From Novosphingobium sp. SG707 (GTDB lineage: Bacteria; Pseudomonadota; Alphaproteobacteria; Sphingomonadales; Sphingomonadaceae): 64,000 nt of DNA. The translations under genes and the position numbers were made by a program. The notes beneath the pieces were generated by a model. It saw only the letters and a program-made list of their open reading frames with translations, made no database searches and was not told the origin of the DNA. Of this stretch, positions 56,275-64,000 are shown one piece after another; the stretch's first letter is position 1, and every line of letters begins with the position of its first letter. Location: NCBI RefSeq assembly GCF_012275515.1, contig NZ_JAAZQL010000008.1, positions 124,001-188,000 of the forward strand. Reading direction: 5' to 3'.

Positions 56275-57147
56275 CTATTGGCCCTTTTGATTGCGGAACT
56301 GGCGCAGATAGTCATTGTCCGGCGTCAGCACGATGGTGGTCGATGACTTGTTGGCCGGATTGGCGAAGGTGGTGCGATAACTCTCCATCGCGCGATAGAA
56401 ATCGTAGAAGCTCGGGTCCTTGCCATAGGCTTCGGCATAGATCTTGGCAGCGGCCGCCTCGGCGTCGGCGCGGATGATCTGGGCCTGTTTCTGGCCCTGC
56501 GCGCGGATGGCGGTGGCCTCCTGATCGCGGGCGGCCTCCATCCGGGCAAAGGCGCGCTCCAGTGGCGTGCCGTCGGGAAGATCGGCGCGCTTGATGCGCA
56601 CGTCGATGATCTGGGCGCCATATTCGCGCGCCTCGATGTCCAGCGCCTTGCGGATCTGCTCCATCATCAACCCGCGCTCGGGCGTCAGCAGCGACTGGAA
56701 CGTATAGGAGGCCAGCCCCTGACGCAGCACGCTGGTCAGGATCGGCTGCAACTGTTCCTGCACCCGCTCGCTGGTGCCCGCCGTGCGGACCATCTTGACC
56801 GGGTCGATGATGCGGAAACGGGCATAGGCGTCCACCTCCAGCCGCTGCTGGTCGGAGGAGTTAACCTGCTGGCGCTCCATATCCAGATTGAGCACGCGCC
56901 GGTCCACCCGCACCAGCGTTTCAAGGAAAGGCACCCGCAGCGACAGTCCTGCGCCGGTGTTGCCATAATCCACGCCCGGCTTGTAACGGTTGATGACGCG
57001 TACCGGATCGCCCAGCCACATCACCACCGCCTGCTGGCTTTCGGGCACCTCGACAATGGCCGAAAAACCCACCAGCGCCGCCGCGATCAACCCCGCCACC
57101 GCCAGTTTCGCGCGCGGGGCGATGCCGTCCTGAAACAGCCCGCTCAT
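56275..57147 (-). CDS. hflC: FtsH-modulating membrane protein HflC
   Basis: A 290-residue SPFH/band-7 protein. One N-terminal membrane helix (KLAVAGLIAAALVGFSAIVEV) is followed by the SPFH domain (SQQAVVMWLGDPVRVINRYKPG...RVDRRVLNLDMERQ) and a coiled-coil region with AARDQEATAIRAQGQKQAQII and AEAAAAKIYAEAYGKDPSFYDFYRAMESY, diagnostic of HflC. With HflK it forms a cage around FtsH in the membrane. Its ATG overlaps the hflK stop (ATGA). Confidence 0.95.
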   Translation of the reverse strand: MSGLFQDGIAPRAKLAVAGLIAAALVGFSAIVEVPESQQAVVMWLGDPVRVINRYKPGVDYGNTGAGLSLRVPFLETLVRVDRRVLNLDMERQQVNSSDQQRLEVDAYARFRIIDPVKMVRTAGTSERVQEQLQPILTSVLRQGLASYTFQSLLTPERGLMMEQIRKALDIEAREYGAQIIDVRIKRADLPDGTPLERAFARMEAARDQEATAIRAQGQKQAQIIRADAEAAAAKIYAEAYGKDPSFYDFYRAMESYRTTFANPANKSSTTIVLTPDNDYLRQFRNQKGQ

Positions 57148-58346
57148 GGCTTCACCACCGTGGTTTCCTCGGAAGGCTTCTTCTGAATCGCGGGCAAAGG
57201 CATATAGGAATTGAAGCCGCCGGCAGGGGCGATCACCTTGTCATTCTGCGACAGAACCTGCTCCATCGTGGCGTAATACATGCGGCGGCGCGTGACTTCG
57301 GGCGCCAGCTTGTATTGATCATAAACCTTGTTGAAGGCGGTGGCGTCGCCCTCGGCGCGCTGGGTCACCTGTTCGGCATAGGCGCGCGCGTTCGACATGT
57401 CGCGGTTGGCGTCCTGCTGGGCGGCCTGTACGCGCTGAAAGGCATCGTTGACCTTGGCGGGCGGATCGGCCTTCTTGATATCCACACCCTGCACTAGAAT
57501 GCCCGAATGATAGGCGTCCAGCACGGCCTGCATCCGCTGGCGCACATTGCTCTCGATCTCGGCGCGGCGGGTGCCCAGCATCACATCGTTGAGCTTCACC
57601 TCGGCCACGCTGGCGCGCATCGCGGCCTCGGCCACTTCGCGCACGGTGCCCTTGGGGTCTTCCAGCTGATAGGTGAACTGCTTGAGATTACGGATGTTCC
57701 AGCGGATGATATAGCTCAGATCGACCAGGCTCTGATCCCCCGTCAGCATCAGCTTTTCCATCTCGCCATCGGGCACATTGTCGCGCCGGATCGAGGTCAC
57801 ATCCTCCACCCGCACGCGCTGGATCGGCCATGGCGCGGTGAAATTCATGCCCGGTCCGATGGTGGAGGTATATTTGCCAAAGGTGGTGACGATGCCCTGC
57901 TCGTTCGAGGAGAGCTGATGCCCGGTGGAAAAAATCAGCCAGACCAGCGCCACCCCGCCCAGCACCATGGGGGTCCAGCTCTTGCCGTCGGGGCGCTGGG
58001 GAATGCGGAAATTGGGGCCGGGGGGGATGGGGCCGGGTCCGCCGGGGCCGCCATTCTCGCGCCGGGCGCGGAAAATGTCCTCAAGGCTGCTGGCGCGGCG
58101 CGGGCCGCCGCCCTTGCCCGCGTTGGGGCCGCTGCTGGGCGGCTGCCACGGGTTGCGCGGGCCGCCGCCGGGCTTCTCGCTGCCCGGCCTGTCGCCCTCG
58201 GGCTTTTTGCCGCCGGCATCGCCATCATCCTGCTCGGCGCTGAATACCGGGGGCAGGGCAGGGGACATGTCCCAGACCCGATCCTGTTTCCGGCTCTGAA
58301 ACCGGCGTTGAATTTCCTGCGCTATCCGCTCGGCCACTTGCTTCAT
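57144..58346 (-). CDS. hflK: FtsH-modulating membrane protein HflK
   Basis: A 400-residue SPFH protein, partner of HflC. It has a long cytoplasmic Gly/Pro-rich start, a short LEDIFRAR block, one membrane helix (MVLGGVALVWLIFSTG), the SPFH domain (NEQGIVTTFGKYTSTIGPGMNFTAPWPIQRV), and helices with QDANRDMSNARAYAEQVTQRAEGDATAFNKVYDQYKLAPEVTRRRMYYATMEQVL. The ATG at 58346 is used, but the good AAGGAGG site (58364-58370) is about 17 bases upstream, too far; the ATG at 58268 is an alternative. The longer open frame upstream is antisense to apbC. Confidence 0.92.
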   Translation of the reverse strand: MKQVAERIAQEIQRRFQSRKQDRVWDMSPALPPVFSAEQDDGDAGGKKPEGDRPGSEKPGGGPRNPWQPPSSGPNAGKGGGPRRASSLEDIFRARRENGGPGGPGPIPPGPNFRIPQRPDGKSWTPMVLGGVALVWLIFSTGHQLSSNEQGIVTTFGKYTSTIGPGMNFTAPWPIQRVRVEDVTSIRRDNVPDGEMEKLMLTGDQSLVDLSYIIRWNIRNLKQFTYQLEDPKGTVREVAEAAMRASVAEVKLNDVMLGTRRAEIESNVRQRMQAVLDAYHSGILVQGVDIKKADPPAKVNDAFQRVQAAQQDANRDMSNARAYAEQVTQRAEGDATAFNKVYDQYKLAPEVTRRRMYYATMEQVLSQNDKVIAPAGGFNSYMPLPAIQKKPSEETTVVKP

Positions 58347-58539
58347 GGTGTTATCTATAGGTGCCTCCTTGCGAATTAACAGGGGGCGATTGAAGCCCTG
58401 CGCGCAAATTTCCCCAAGGATCGGCACTTTCGGATGTTTCCCCTTGGGGGCAAAATGCTCTAGGGCGCGGGGCGCGCCTGTTTTTTGGCCCCTTTTGTTG
58501 CCCTGATTTGTTACCCTGTTTTGCTGCAAGGAAACCGTG

Positions 58540-59550
58540 ATGACTGCCCAGCCTGCCGATGATCTGCGCCAACTTCTGCCTGCCGATATGGCCGCGCGGG
58601 TGCAATCGCTGCGTCTGGCCGACGGGGTGGTGACGCTGGTGCTGGACGGGGCGGGGCTGGATGGCGATAGCCGCGCCGCGCTGGAGGCCGAGGCCAAGGC
58701 GGCGCTCTCGGCCGCGCCCGGCGTATCCGAGGTGCGCGTGGGCATTGTGGCCGACCGCGATGCGCCTCCTCCGGCTCCCAAGGGGCCGCTGATCCTTGCC
58801 GTGGGTTCGGGCAAGGGCGGCGTGGGCAAATCCACCCTCTCGGCCAATCTGGCGGTGGCCTTGTCGCGGATGGGGGTGCGGGTCGGGCTGGTCGATGCCG
58901 ACATCTATGGCCCGTCACAGCCGCGCCTGCTGGCCAATGAGGGCAAGAAGCCCGAAGCCAAGGACAGCAAGATGTTTCCCGTGCCCAGCCCTTATGGCGT
59001 GTCGGTGCTCTCGATGGGCCATTTGATCGAGGATGGGCGCGCGATTGCCTGGCGCGGGCCGATGGTGTCGGGCGCGCTGGGGCAATTGATCGACGCGTGG
59101 TGGGGCGAAACGCAGGTGCTGGTGATCGACCTGCCCCCCGGCACGGGCGATGTGCAATTGACCATGGTGCAGAAGCACAAGCCCGCAGGCGCCGTCATCG
59201 TCTCGACCCCGCAGGATCTGGCGCTGATGGATGCCAGTCGCGCGCTCAACCTGTTCGAGGCGGCCCATGTGCCGGTGCTGGGGCTGGTCGAGAATATGGC
59301 GGGCTATGTCTGCCCCCATTGCGGCAATGTGTCGGACCCCTTCGGCTGCGGCGCGGTCGAGGATGCGGCTAAAAGGCTCGATATGCCCTTCCTTGGCCGC
59401 GTGCCTCTGGACATGGCGATCCGGCTTGGCTCGGACGCGGGCGAGCCGCCCGCGGCGGGCGAAGGTCCGCAGGCCGAGGCTTTTGCCGCCATCGCCCGCA
59501 AGCTGCTGCCGTGGCTGGCCACGCAGGGTGTGACCCCGGAAAAGGGCTAA
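58540..59550 (+). CDS. apbC: Mrp/ApbC-type iron-sulfur cluster carrier ATPase
   Basis: A 336-residue P-loop carrier that transfers Fe-S clusters to apoproteins. It has an N-terminal DUF59/MIP18-like part (about 5-75), the deviant Walker A GSGKGGVGKSTLSANLAVAL (KGGVGKS), DADIYGPSQPRLL, Walker B-like VLVIDLPPGTGDVQLT, and the cluster-binding CPHC (YVCPHCGNVSDPFG). ATG at 58540 has AAGGAAA upstream; GTG one codon earlier is possible. Divergent from hflK; 7 bp before the molybdoprotein gene. Confidence 0.95.
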   Translation: MTAQPADDLRQLLPADMAARVQSLRLADGVVTLVLDGAGLDGDSRAALEAEAKAALSAAPGVSEVRVGIVADRDAPPPAPKGPLILAVGSGKGGVGKSTLSANLAVALSRMGVRVGLVDADIYGPSQPRLLANEGKKPEAKDSKMFPVPSPYGVSVLSMGHLIEDGRAIAWRGPMVSGALGQLIDAWWGETQVLVIDLPPGTGDVQLTMVQKHKPAGAVIVSTPQDLALMDASRALNLFEAAHVPVLGLVENMAGYVCPHCGNVSDPFGCGAVEDAAKRLDMPFLGRVPLDMAIRLGSDAGEPPAAGEGPQAEAFAAIARKLLPWLATQGVTPEKG

Positions 59551-59557
59551 GCCGCAG

Positions 59558-61825
59558 ATGGCCATCACCCGGCGGCAATGGTTGATCGGCGCGGCGGCGG
59601 GCGGTGGCCTTGTGGTCGGGTGGAGCCTGCTGCCCCGGCATTACGCCTATCCCTTTCCGGCTGAGGAGGGGGAATATCCCTTCGACGCATGGCTGCGCAT
59701 CGGCAAGGACGGCGTGGTCAATGTGGCGATCCCCCAGCTCGAAATGGGGCAGGGGGTGATGACCGTGCTGGCCCAGATCGCGGCGGTCGAACTGGGGGCG
59801 GATTGGCGACAGGTGGCCGTGACGCCCGCGCCCATTGGGGCGCAATTTCCCAATCTGCCGCTGGCGGCGCATTGGGCGCCGCTCTGGGCGCCGATTGTCG
59901 CGCCGCTGGTCGCGGACAGGCACAGCTGGATGGTGCGCCGCTGGGCCGAGGATCACCGCTTTATGGCCACGGGCGCGGGCACATCGGTGTCGGCCTATGA
60001 GGAACCCCTGCGCAAGGCGGCGGCGGGCGCCCGGGCGGTGCTGGCCATGGCGGCGGCGGCGCGCTGGAATGTGCCTTGGGAGCAATGCGAGGTGTCGGGC
60101 GGGGCGGTGCGCCATGGCGCCCGCTCATTCGGCTTTGGCGCGCTGGTTCAGGATGCGGCCGGCCTGACCCCGCCCGATCCGCCGGTGATGCGCCCCACGC
60201 CGCCTGCGGAAAGCCCTGCGGCATTGCCTGCCGGGGCGGATCTGGCCTTTCCCCGACTCGATGCTCCGGCCAAGGTTGATGGATCATGGCCCTTTGCGGG
60301 CGATATCCGCCTGCCTGACATGCTCTATGCCGCGATCCGCCATGCGCCGCGCGGCGAGAATATCGCTCTGGGCGCGCATGATGCGGGCCGGGCGCGCGGG
60401 GTTTCCGGCTTTGTCCGCATGGTTGAAGGGCCGCGCTGGGTGGCCGCTGTGGCCACCGACTGGTGGGCGGCGGAACAGGCGCTGGCCAAAATCGCGCCGG
60501 GCTTTGCGGTGGAAAAACCGCTGGAAAGCGCAGGCGTCACCAAGGCGTTGGATGATGCGCTGAAGGGCGATGACACCCACCGCATGGTGTCGCAGGGCGA
60601 TGCCGACGGCATTCTGGGCGCGCATCCGCAATTTTCCGCGCGCTATGATATTGCCCCTGCAATGCATGCCGCGCTGGAAACCGCCACGGCCACGGCGCGC
60701 CTGCGCGATGGCAAGGTCGAGGTCTGGGCCGCGGTGCAGACGCCCGAACGGGCCAGACTGGCGATTGCGCGCGATCTGGCGGTGCCCGCGCATCATGTCA
60801 TGCTCTATCCCGCTGCCGCCGGGGGCAGCTTCGATGCCCGTCTGGACGCCCGCTTTGCGATTCAGGCCGCCGCCATCGCGCAGGCGGTGGGCAAGCCGGT
60901 GCAATTGATCTGGAGCCGGTGGCAGGAGCATGTTGCCGGTCTGCCGCGCGCGCCCATGGCCGCCCATGTCGAGGCGCGGGCCGATACGGCGGGCCATGTC
61001 GCGGCCTGGCGCGCCAAAATCGCCATGCCCGCCACGATGCGCGAATTCGGCCTGCGCATGCTTTCCGCCGCCAGCCCGACCAAGGCGGCCAAGATGCAGG
61101 ACCGCAAGGACATTATGGCGATGGAGGGCGCCAATCCGCCCTATGCCATTGCCCATGTGGCGGTCGATCATGCCCCGGCCGCCATTGGCCTGCCCACGGG
61201 CCAGATGCGCGGGGGGCCGTCTGCGCTGCACGCCTTTGTCATCGAGAGCTTCATGGACGAGATCGCCGCCGCGCTGGGGCGGGAGCCTTTGTCCTTTCGC
61301 ATGGGCATGTTGGCGGACGATGCGCGGATGGCGGCCTGTCTTCAGCGCGTCTCGGCGCTGGCGGGGTGGAACGGCGGCAAGGATGGCAGCGGGGCGGGGC
61401 TGGCCTGTCACCGCATGGGGGCGGTGGCCGACGGCGGCTGCATCGCGGCCATCGCCACCGCGCGGCGCAGCGATGCGGGCGTCCGGGTGGACCGCATCAC
61501 CGCCGTTGCCGACATTGGCCGCATTATCAACGCCGACATTGCCCGCCAACAGATCGAGGGCGGGCTGATCTATGGTATCGGCCTTGCCCTTGGCGCCAGC
61601 ACGGGCTGGGAGAAGGGGCTGCCGGTTTTATCGCGACTGGGTCAACTGGGTCTGCCCTTGCTGGCCGATTGCCCCGAAGTCGAGGTTGAATTGATCGCCA
61701 GCGGGGCCGATCCGTTTGATCCCGGCGAGTTGGGCGTGGCGGTGGCCGCGCCTGCGATTGCCAATGCTCTGTTTTCCGCCACGGGCATCAGGCTTCGCCG
61801 CCTGCCTCTGGCCTCTGACGATTAG
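59558..61825 (+). CDS. Orphan molybdopterin-binding oxidoreductase subunit (IorB/xanthine dehydrogenase family), Tat-exported
   Basis: A 755-residue protein similar to the beta subunit of isoquinoline 1-oxidoreductase and aldehyde dehydrogenases of the xanthine dehydrogenase family. A Tat signal starts it (ITRRQWLIGAAAGGGLVVG). Motifs for the cofactor are IPQLEMGQGVMTVLAQIAAVEL, AAGGSFDARLDARFAIQAAAIA, TGQMRGGPSALHAFVIESFMDE and PGELGVAVAAPAIANAL, whose Glu is the catalytic base. The expected 2Fe-2S partner (IorA-like) is not adjacent, so it must pair with a distant subunit or a cytochrome. It follows apbC by 7 bp, and hemH follows; the Fe-S carrier neighbour may be relevant. Confidence 0.87.
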   Translation: MAITRRQWLIGAAAGGGLVVGWSLLPRHYAYPFPAEEGEYPFDAWLRIGKDGVVNVAIPQLEMGQGVMTVLAQIAAVELGADWRQVAVTPAPIGAQFPNLPLAAHWAPLWAPIVAPLVADRHSWMVRRWAEDHRFMATGAGTSVSAYEEPLRKAAAGARAVLAMAAAARWNVPWEQCEVSGGAVRHGARSFGFGALVQDAAGLTPPDPPVMRPTPPAESPAALPAGADLAFPRLDAPAKVDGSWPFAGDIRLPDMLYAAIRHAPRGENIALGAHDAGRARGVSGFVRMVEGPRWVAAVATDWWAAEQALAKIAPGFAVEKPLESAGVTKALDDALKGDDTHRMVSQGDADGILGAHPQFSARYDIAPAMHAALETATATARLRDGKVEVWAAVQTPERARLAIARDLAVPAHHVMLYPAAAGGSFDARLDARFAIQAAAIAQAVGKPVQLIWSRWQEHVAGLPRAPMAAHVEARADTAGHVAAWRAKIAMPATMREFGLRMLSAASPTKAAKMQDRKDIMAMEGANPPYAIAHVAVDHAPAAIGLPTGQMRGGPSALHAFVIESFMDEIAAALGREPLSFRMGMLADDARMAACLQRVSALAGWNGGKDGSGAGLACHRMGAVADGGCIAAIATARRSDAGVRVDRITAVADIGRIINADIARQQIEGGLIYGIGLALGASTGWEKGLPVLSRLGQLGLPLLADCPEVEVELIASGADPFDPGELGVAVAAPAIANALFSATGIRLRRLPLASDD

Positions 61826-61833
61826 GAATGATG

Positions 61834-62847
61834 ATGAAGCGCCCTTCCGATCACCCGCCTGTGGCCGCCCCGCGCGTGGGGGTGATGCTGGTCAATCTGG
61901 GCACACCGCAGGCGCCCACGGCATCGGCGGTGCGCACCTATCTGGCCGAATTCCTGTCGGACCGACGCGTGGTGGAAATTCCGCGCGCTGTGTGGCTGCC
62001 GATCCTGCATGGCATTATCCTGCGCACGCGCCCGGCCAAATCGGCCCATGCCTATGCGCAGGTATGGACGGACCAAGGCTCGCCTCTGGCCGCGATCACG
62101 CAGGCGCAGGCGCAGGATCTGCAGGTGCGGCTGGGCGAAACGGTGATGGTCGATTGGGCGATGCGCTATGGCGCGCCCTCGATCCCCGATGTGCTGGAGC
62201 GGATGAAGGCGGCGGGTTGCGAGCGTATTCTCGTCGCCCCGCTCTATCCGCAATATTCAGGCGCGACCACGGCCAGCGTGATGGACCGGCTGGGCGAGGG
62301 GCTGGCGGCGATGCGCTGGCAACCAGCGATTCGCACCCTGCCGCCTTATTATGACGATCCGGCGCATATCGAGGCGCTGCGGGCGGATCTGTCGGCGCAA
62401 TTGCGCGGGCTGGCTTTTGTGCCGCAGGTGCTGCTGCTCTCGTTCCACGGCATGCCGGAGCGCACGCTGCATCTGGGCGACCCCTATCATTGCCAATGCC
62501 GCAAGACCGCGCGCCTGCTGGGCGAGGCGCTGGCGGGGGAATTTCCGGGGATACGGGTGGAAACCTCGTTCCAGTCGCGCTTTGGCCGGGCCAAATGGCT
62601 GGAGCCTTCGACCGAGGATACGCTGGCCCGTCTGGCGCGCGAAGGTGCGGCGCAGGTGGCGATTGCCGCGCCCGGATTTTCCGCCGATTGCGTCGAAACG
62701 CTGGAGGAACTGGCGATCCGCGGGCGCGAGGTGTTCGAGGAAGCGGGCGGAAAAGACTATGCCGTGCTGGAATGCCTCAATGCAGGCGCCGACGGCATGG
62801 CGATGCTGGAAGCGCTGGTGCGGCGGGAATTGCTGGGCTGGGTCTGA
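61834..62847 (+). CDS. hemH: Ferrochelatase
   Basis: Inserts iron into protoporphyrin IX, last step of haem synthesis. The 337-residue protein has VGVMLVNLGTPQAPTASAVRTYLAEFLSDRRV, the YPQYSGATTASVMD block, the metal-site His in LLLSFHGMPERTLHLGDPYHCQC, and the Glu region FQSRFGRAKWLEPSTEDTL. Three ATGs stand in a row (61828, 61831, 61834); the last is best spaced from AGGA at 61824. Length is typical. The haem proteins in this window (katG, two cytochrome c domains) need its product. Confidence 0.95.
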   Translation: MKRPSDHPPVAAPRVGVMLVNLGTPQAPTASAVRTYLAEFLSDRRVVEIPRAVWLPILHGIILRTRPAKSAHAYAQVWTDQGSPLAAITQAQAQDLQVRLGETVMVDWAMRYGAPSIPDVLERMKAAGCERILVAPLYPQYSGATTASVMDRLGEGLAAMRWQPAIRTLPPYYDDPAHIEALRADLSAQLRGLAFVPQVLLLSFHGMPERTLHLGDPYHCQCRKTARLLGEALAGEFPGIRVETSFQSRFGRAKWLEPSTEDTLARLAREGAAQVAIAAPGFSADCVETLEELAIRGREVFEEAGGKDYAVLECLNAGADGMAMLEALVRRELLGWV

Positions 62848-62865
62848 GCCTTCAGAAATCCGCCC

Positions 62866-63057
62866 TTAAAAATCCCAAGCAATCCCCTTGCGGGTGAAAT
62901 CGCCATAGCGCGTGGGCGAGAGGCCCTCGGGGTCTTCCTCATCTTTCGGCGGGGCCGGGGTGGGCACGGGATCGTTGGTCCAATGCTGCGGCTTGGTGAA
63001 AGTGCCGGGGCGCTGGGTGGCGCGCTGGATCGGCCGGGGGGTGGCATCGTCGGTCAT
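62866..63057 (-). CDS. DUF1674 protein, SDHAF4-like succinate dehydrogenase assembly factor
   Basis: A 63-residue protein that starts at the ATG complementary to 63055-63057. After a polar, Pro-rich start (TPRPIQRATQRPGTFTKPQ) the C-terminal block DPEGLSPTRYGDFTRKGIAWDF shows the DUF1674/SDHAF4 signature (PTRYGDW...G...DF). SDHAF4 binds flavinylated SdhA before complex assembly in mitochondria; bacterial homologues are little studied. It is convergent with hemH (18 bp gap) and divergent from rsmB (54 bp). A much longer frame reads on upstream over rsmB, but only this part matches the family. Confidence 0.85.
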   Translation of the reverse strand: MTDDATPRPIQRATQRPGTFTKPQHWTNDPVPTPAPPKDEEDPEGLSPTRYGDFTRKGIAWDF

Positions 63058-63111
63058 GGCCTTGCCATGCGCCTGCTGGCGCTGGAATGCAATATCCCCT
63101 AAGGGCTGCCG

Positions 63112-64000
63112 ATGAACCAACGCAACACCGCCGAAACCGTCCCCGGACTTGCTCCCCGCCGTGCCGCTTTGCGCCTGATGGATGCGGTGCTGCGCCGGGG
63201 CGAAACACTTGATAATGCGGCCCATGCCGCTACGCAGGGCCTGCCCCAGAATGACAAGGCGCTGGCCCGCGCGCTGGCGGGCGAGGCGATGCGCTGGATG
63301 GTGGATCTCGACGCGCTGATCGATTCGGCCACCAAGCAGATTCTGCCCGAGGATGCCAAGCCGCGCGCTGTGCTGCGTATGATGCTGGCGGGCTGGCTGC
63401 GGTTGGAAACGCCGCCCCATGCGGTGGTGGCCACCGGGCTGGAACTGCTTCAGGGCGGGCCGCGCCGCTTGGCGCATGGCGTGTTTTCCGCGCTGGTCAA
63501 ACAAGGCGTGGCTTTGCCCGACGTGCCGACCTTGCCCGAGGCTGTGGCGGAGCGCTGGGGCGAGCGGGGCGAGGCTATCGCGGCGGGTCTGGCTGTGCCG
63601 CCGCCGCTCGATCTGAGCGTGAAAGCGGGCAAGGAGGCGCCCGAGGGTCTGTCGCTGATGCCTGGCCATGTGCGCCTGTCGCGCGGGGATGCGGTGGAAA
63701 GCCTGCCCGGTTTTGCCGATGGCGACTGGTGGGTTCAGGATCTGGCCGCCTCGATCCCGACGCGCCTGATTGGCGCGGGAACGGGCCGCGTGCTGGACGT
63801 TTGCGCGGCGCCGGGGGGCAAGACGATGCAACTGGCCGCCGCCGGTTGGGATGTGACCGCGCTGGACAGCAGCCCCAAGCGGATCGAGCGGATGCGGGCC
63901 AATCTGGCGCGCACCGGGCTGGAGGCTGATCTGATCGCGGCCGATGCGCTGAAATACGCGCCGGAAGAATTGTTCGATGCCGTGCTGCTCGACGCGCCCT
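63112..64000 (+). CDS. rsmB: 16S rRNA m5C967 methyltransferase RsmB, N-terminal part (cut by window edge)
   Basis: Methylates C967 of 16S rRNA. The frame runs from ATG 63112 to the window end (296 codons). The NusB-like N-terminal domain (about 10-140: APRRAALRLMDAVLRRGETLDNA) precedes the methyltransferase domain with GRVLDVCAAPGGKTMQLAA (SAM motif I), TALDSSPKRIERMRANL (motif II) and FDAVLLDAP at the very end, where the motif IV Cys should follow just outside the window. An upstream gap of 54 bp separates it from the DUF1674 gene. Confidence 0.95.
   Translation, partial: MNQRNTAETVPGLAPRRAALRLMDAVLRRGETLDNAAHAATQGLPQNDKALARALAGEAMRWMVDLDALIDSATKQILPEDAKPRAVLRMMLAGWLRLETPPHAVVATGLELLQGGPRRLAHGVFSALVKQGVALPDVPTLPEAVAERWGERGEAIAAGLAVPPPLDLSVKAGKEAPEGLSLMPGHVRLSRGDAVESLPGFADGDWWVQDLAASIPTRLIGAGTGRVLDVCAAPGGKTMQLAAAGWDVTALDSSPKRIERMRANLARTGLEADLIAADALKYAPEELFDAVLLDAP

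Overview
The window is high-GC chromosomal DNA of a sphingomonad alphaproteobacterium, most like Novosphingobium or Sphingobium. This is inferred from gene order (argS, SPOR protein, nagZ, scpA, scpB, tatABC), from the TonB-receptor-rich aromatic gene set, and from the style of the proteins; no rRNA or taxonomic marker was seen. Both ends cut genes: argS at the left and rsmB at the right. No tRNA, rRNA, CRISPR array, prophage or insertion sequence was recognised.

Layout. 1-5866: housekeeping genes on the plus strand (argS end, SPOR protein, nagZ-scpA-scpB, tatA-tatB-tatC). 6099-8704: minus-strand amidohydrolase and beta-hydroxyacid dehydrogenase. 8843-17728: plus-strand ilvA, bpt and the tamA-tamB outer-membrane assembly pair. 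18065-23453: minus-strand nitrogen and arginine genes (glnB-glnA, argC), an SH3-only protein, a small membrane protein and an M17 aminopeptidase. 23564-30063: lipoprotein, map, TauE/SafE transporter, katG, flavin oxidoreductase and a small coiled-coil protein.

30060-51442 is a 21-kb catabolic island. It holds a vanillyl-alcohol-oxidase/p-cresol-methylhydroxylase type flavoprotein with its cytochrome c, two TonB receptors, a MarR regulator, four NTF2/SnoaL-like proteins, two SDRs, a CmcJ/NvfI-type oxygenase, a DUF3237 protein, a PQQ- and haem-containing alcohol dehydrogenase, an aldehyde dehydrogenase, an NmrA-like reductase, a lignostilbene-dioxygenase-like carotenoid oxygenase and a Tat-exported dienelactone-hydrolase-like protein. 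Similar palindromes (TAAC-N4-GTTA and variants) lie before most of its transcription units, which suggests one regulon, probably under the MarR protein. The set fits uptake, periplasmic oxidation and side-chain cleavage of phenolic dimers such as stilbenes, diarylpropanes or lignans. The substrate is inferred, not shown.

51655-64000 returns to housekeeping: msrB, a bifunctional penicillin-binding protein, degP-like protease, hflK-hflC, the Mrp/ApbC Fe-S carrier, an orphan molybdopterin oxidoreductase, hemH, a short SDHAF4-like gene and rsmB.

The most unusual non-coding signal is a composite repeat of about 190-240 bp, present four times (5872, 17747, 37417, 54292). Every copy lies between convergent genes. 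Each has a GC-rich core hairpin and interchangeable palindromic end modules.
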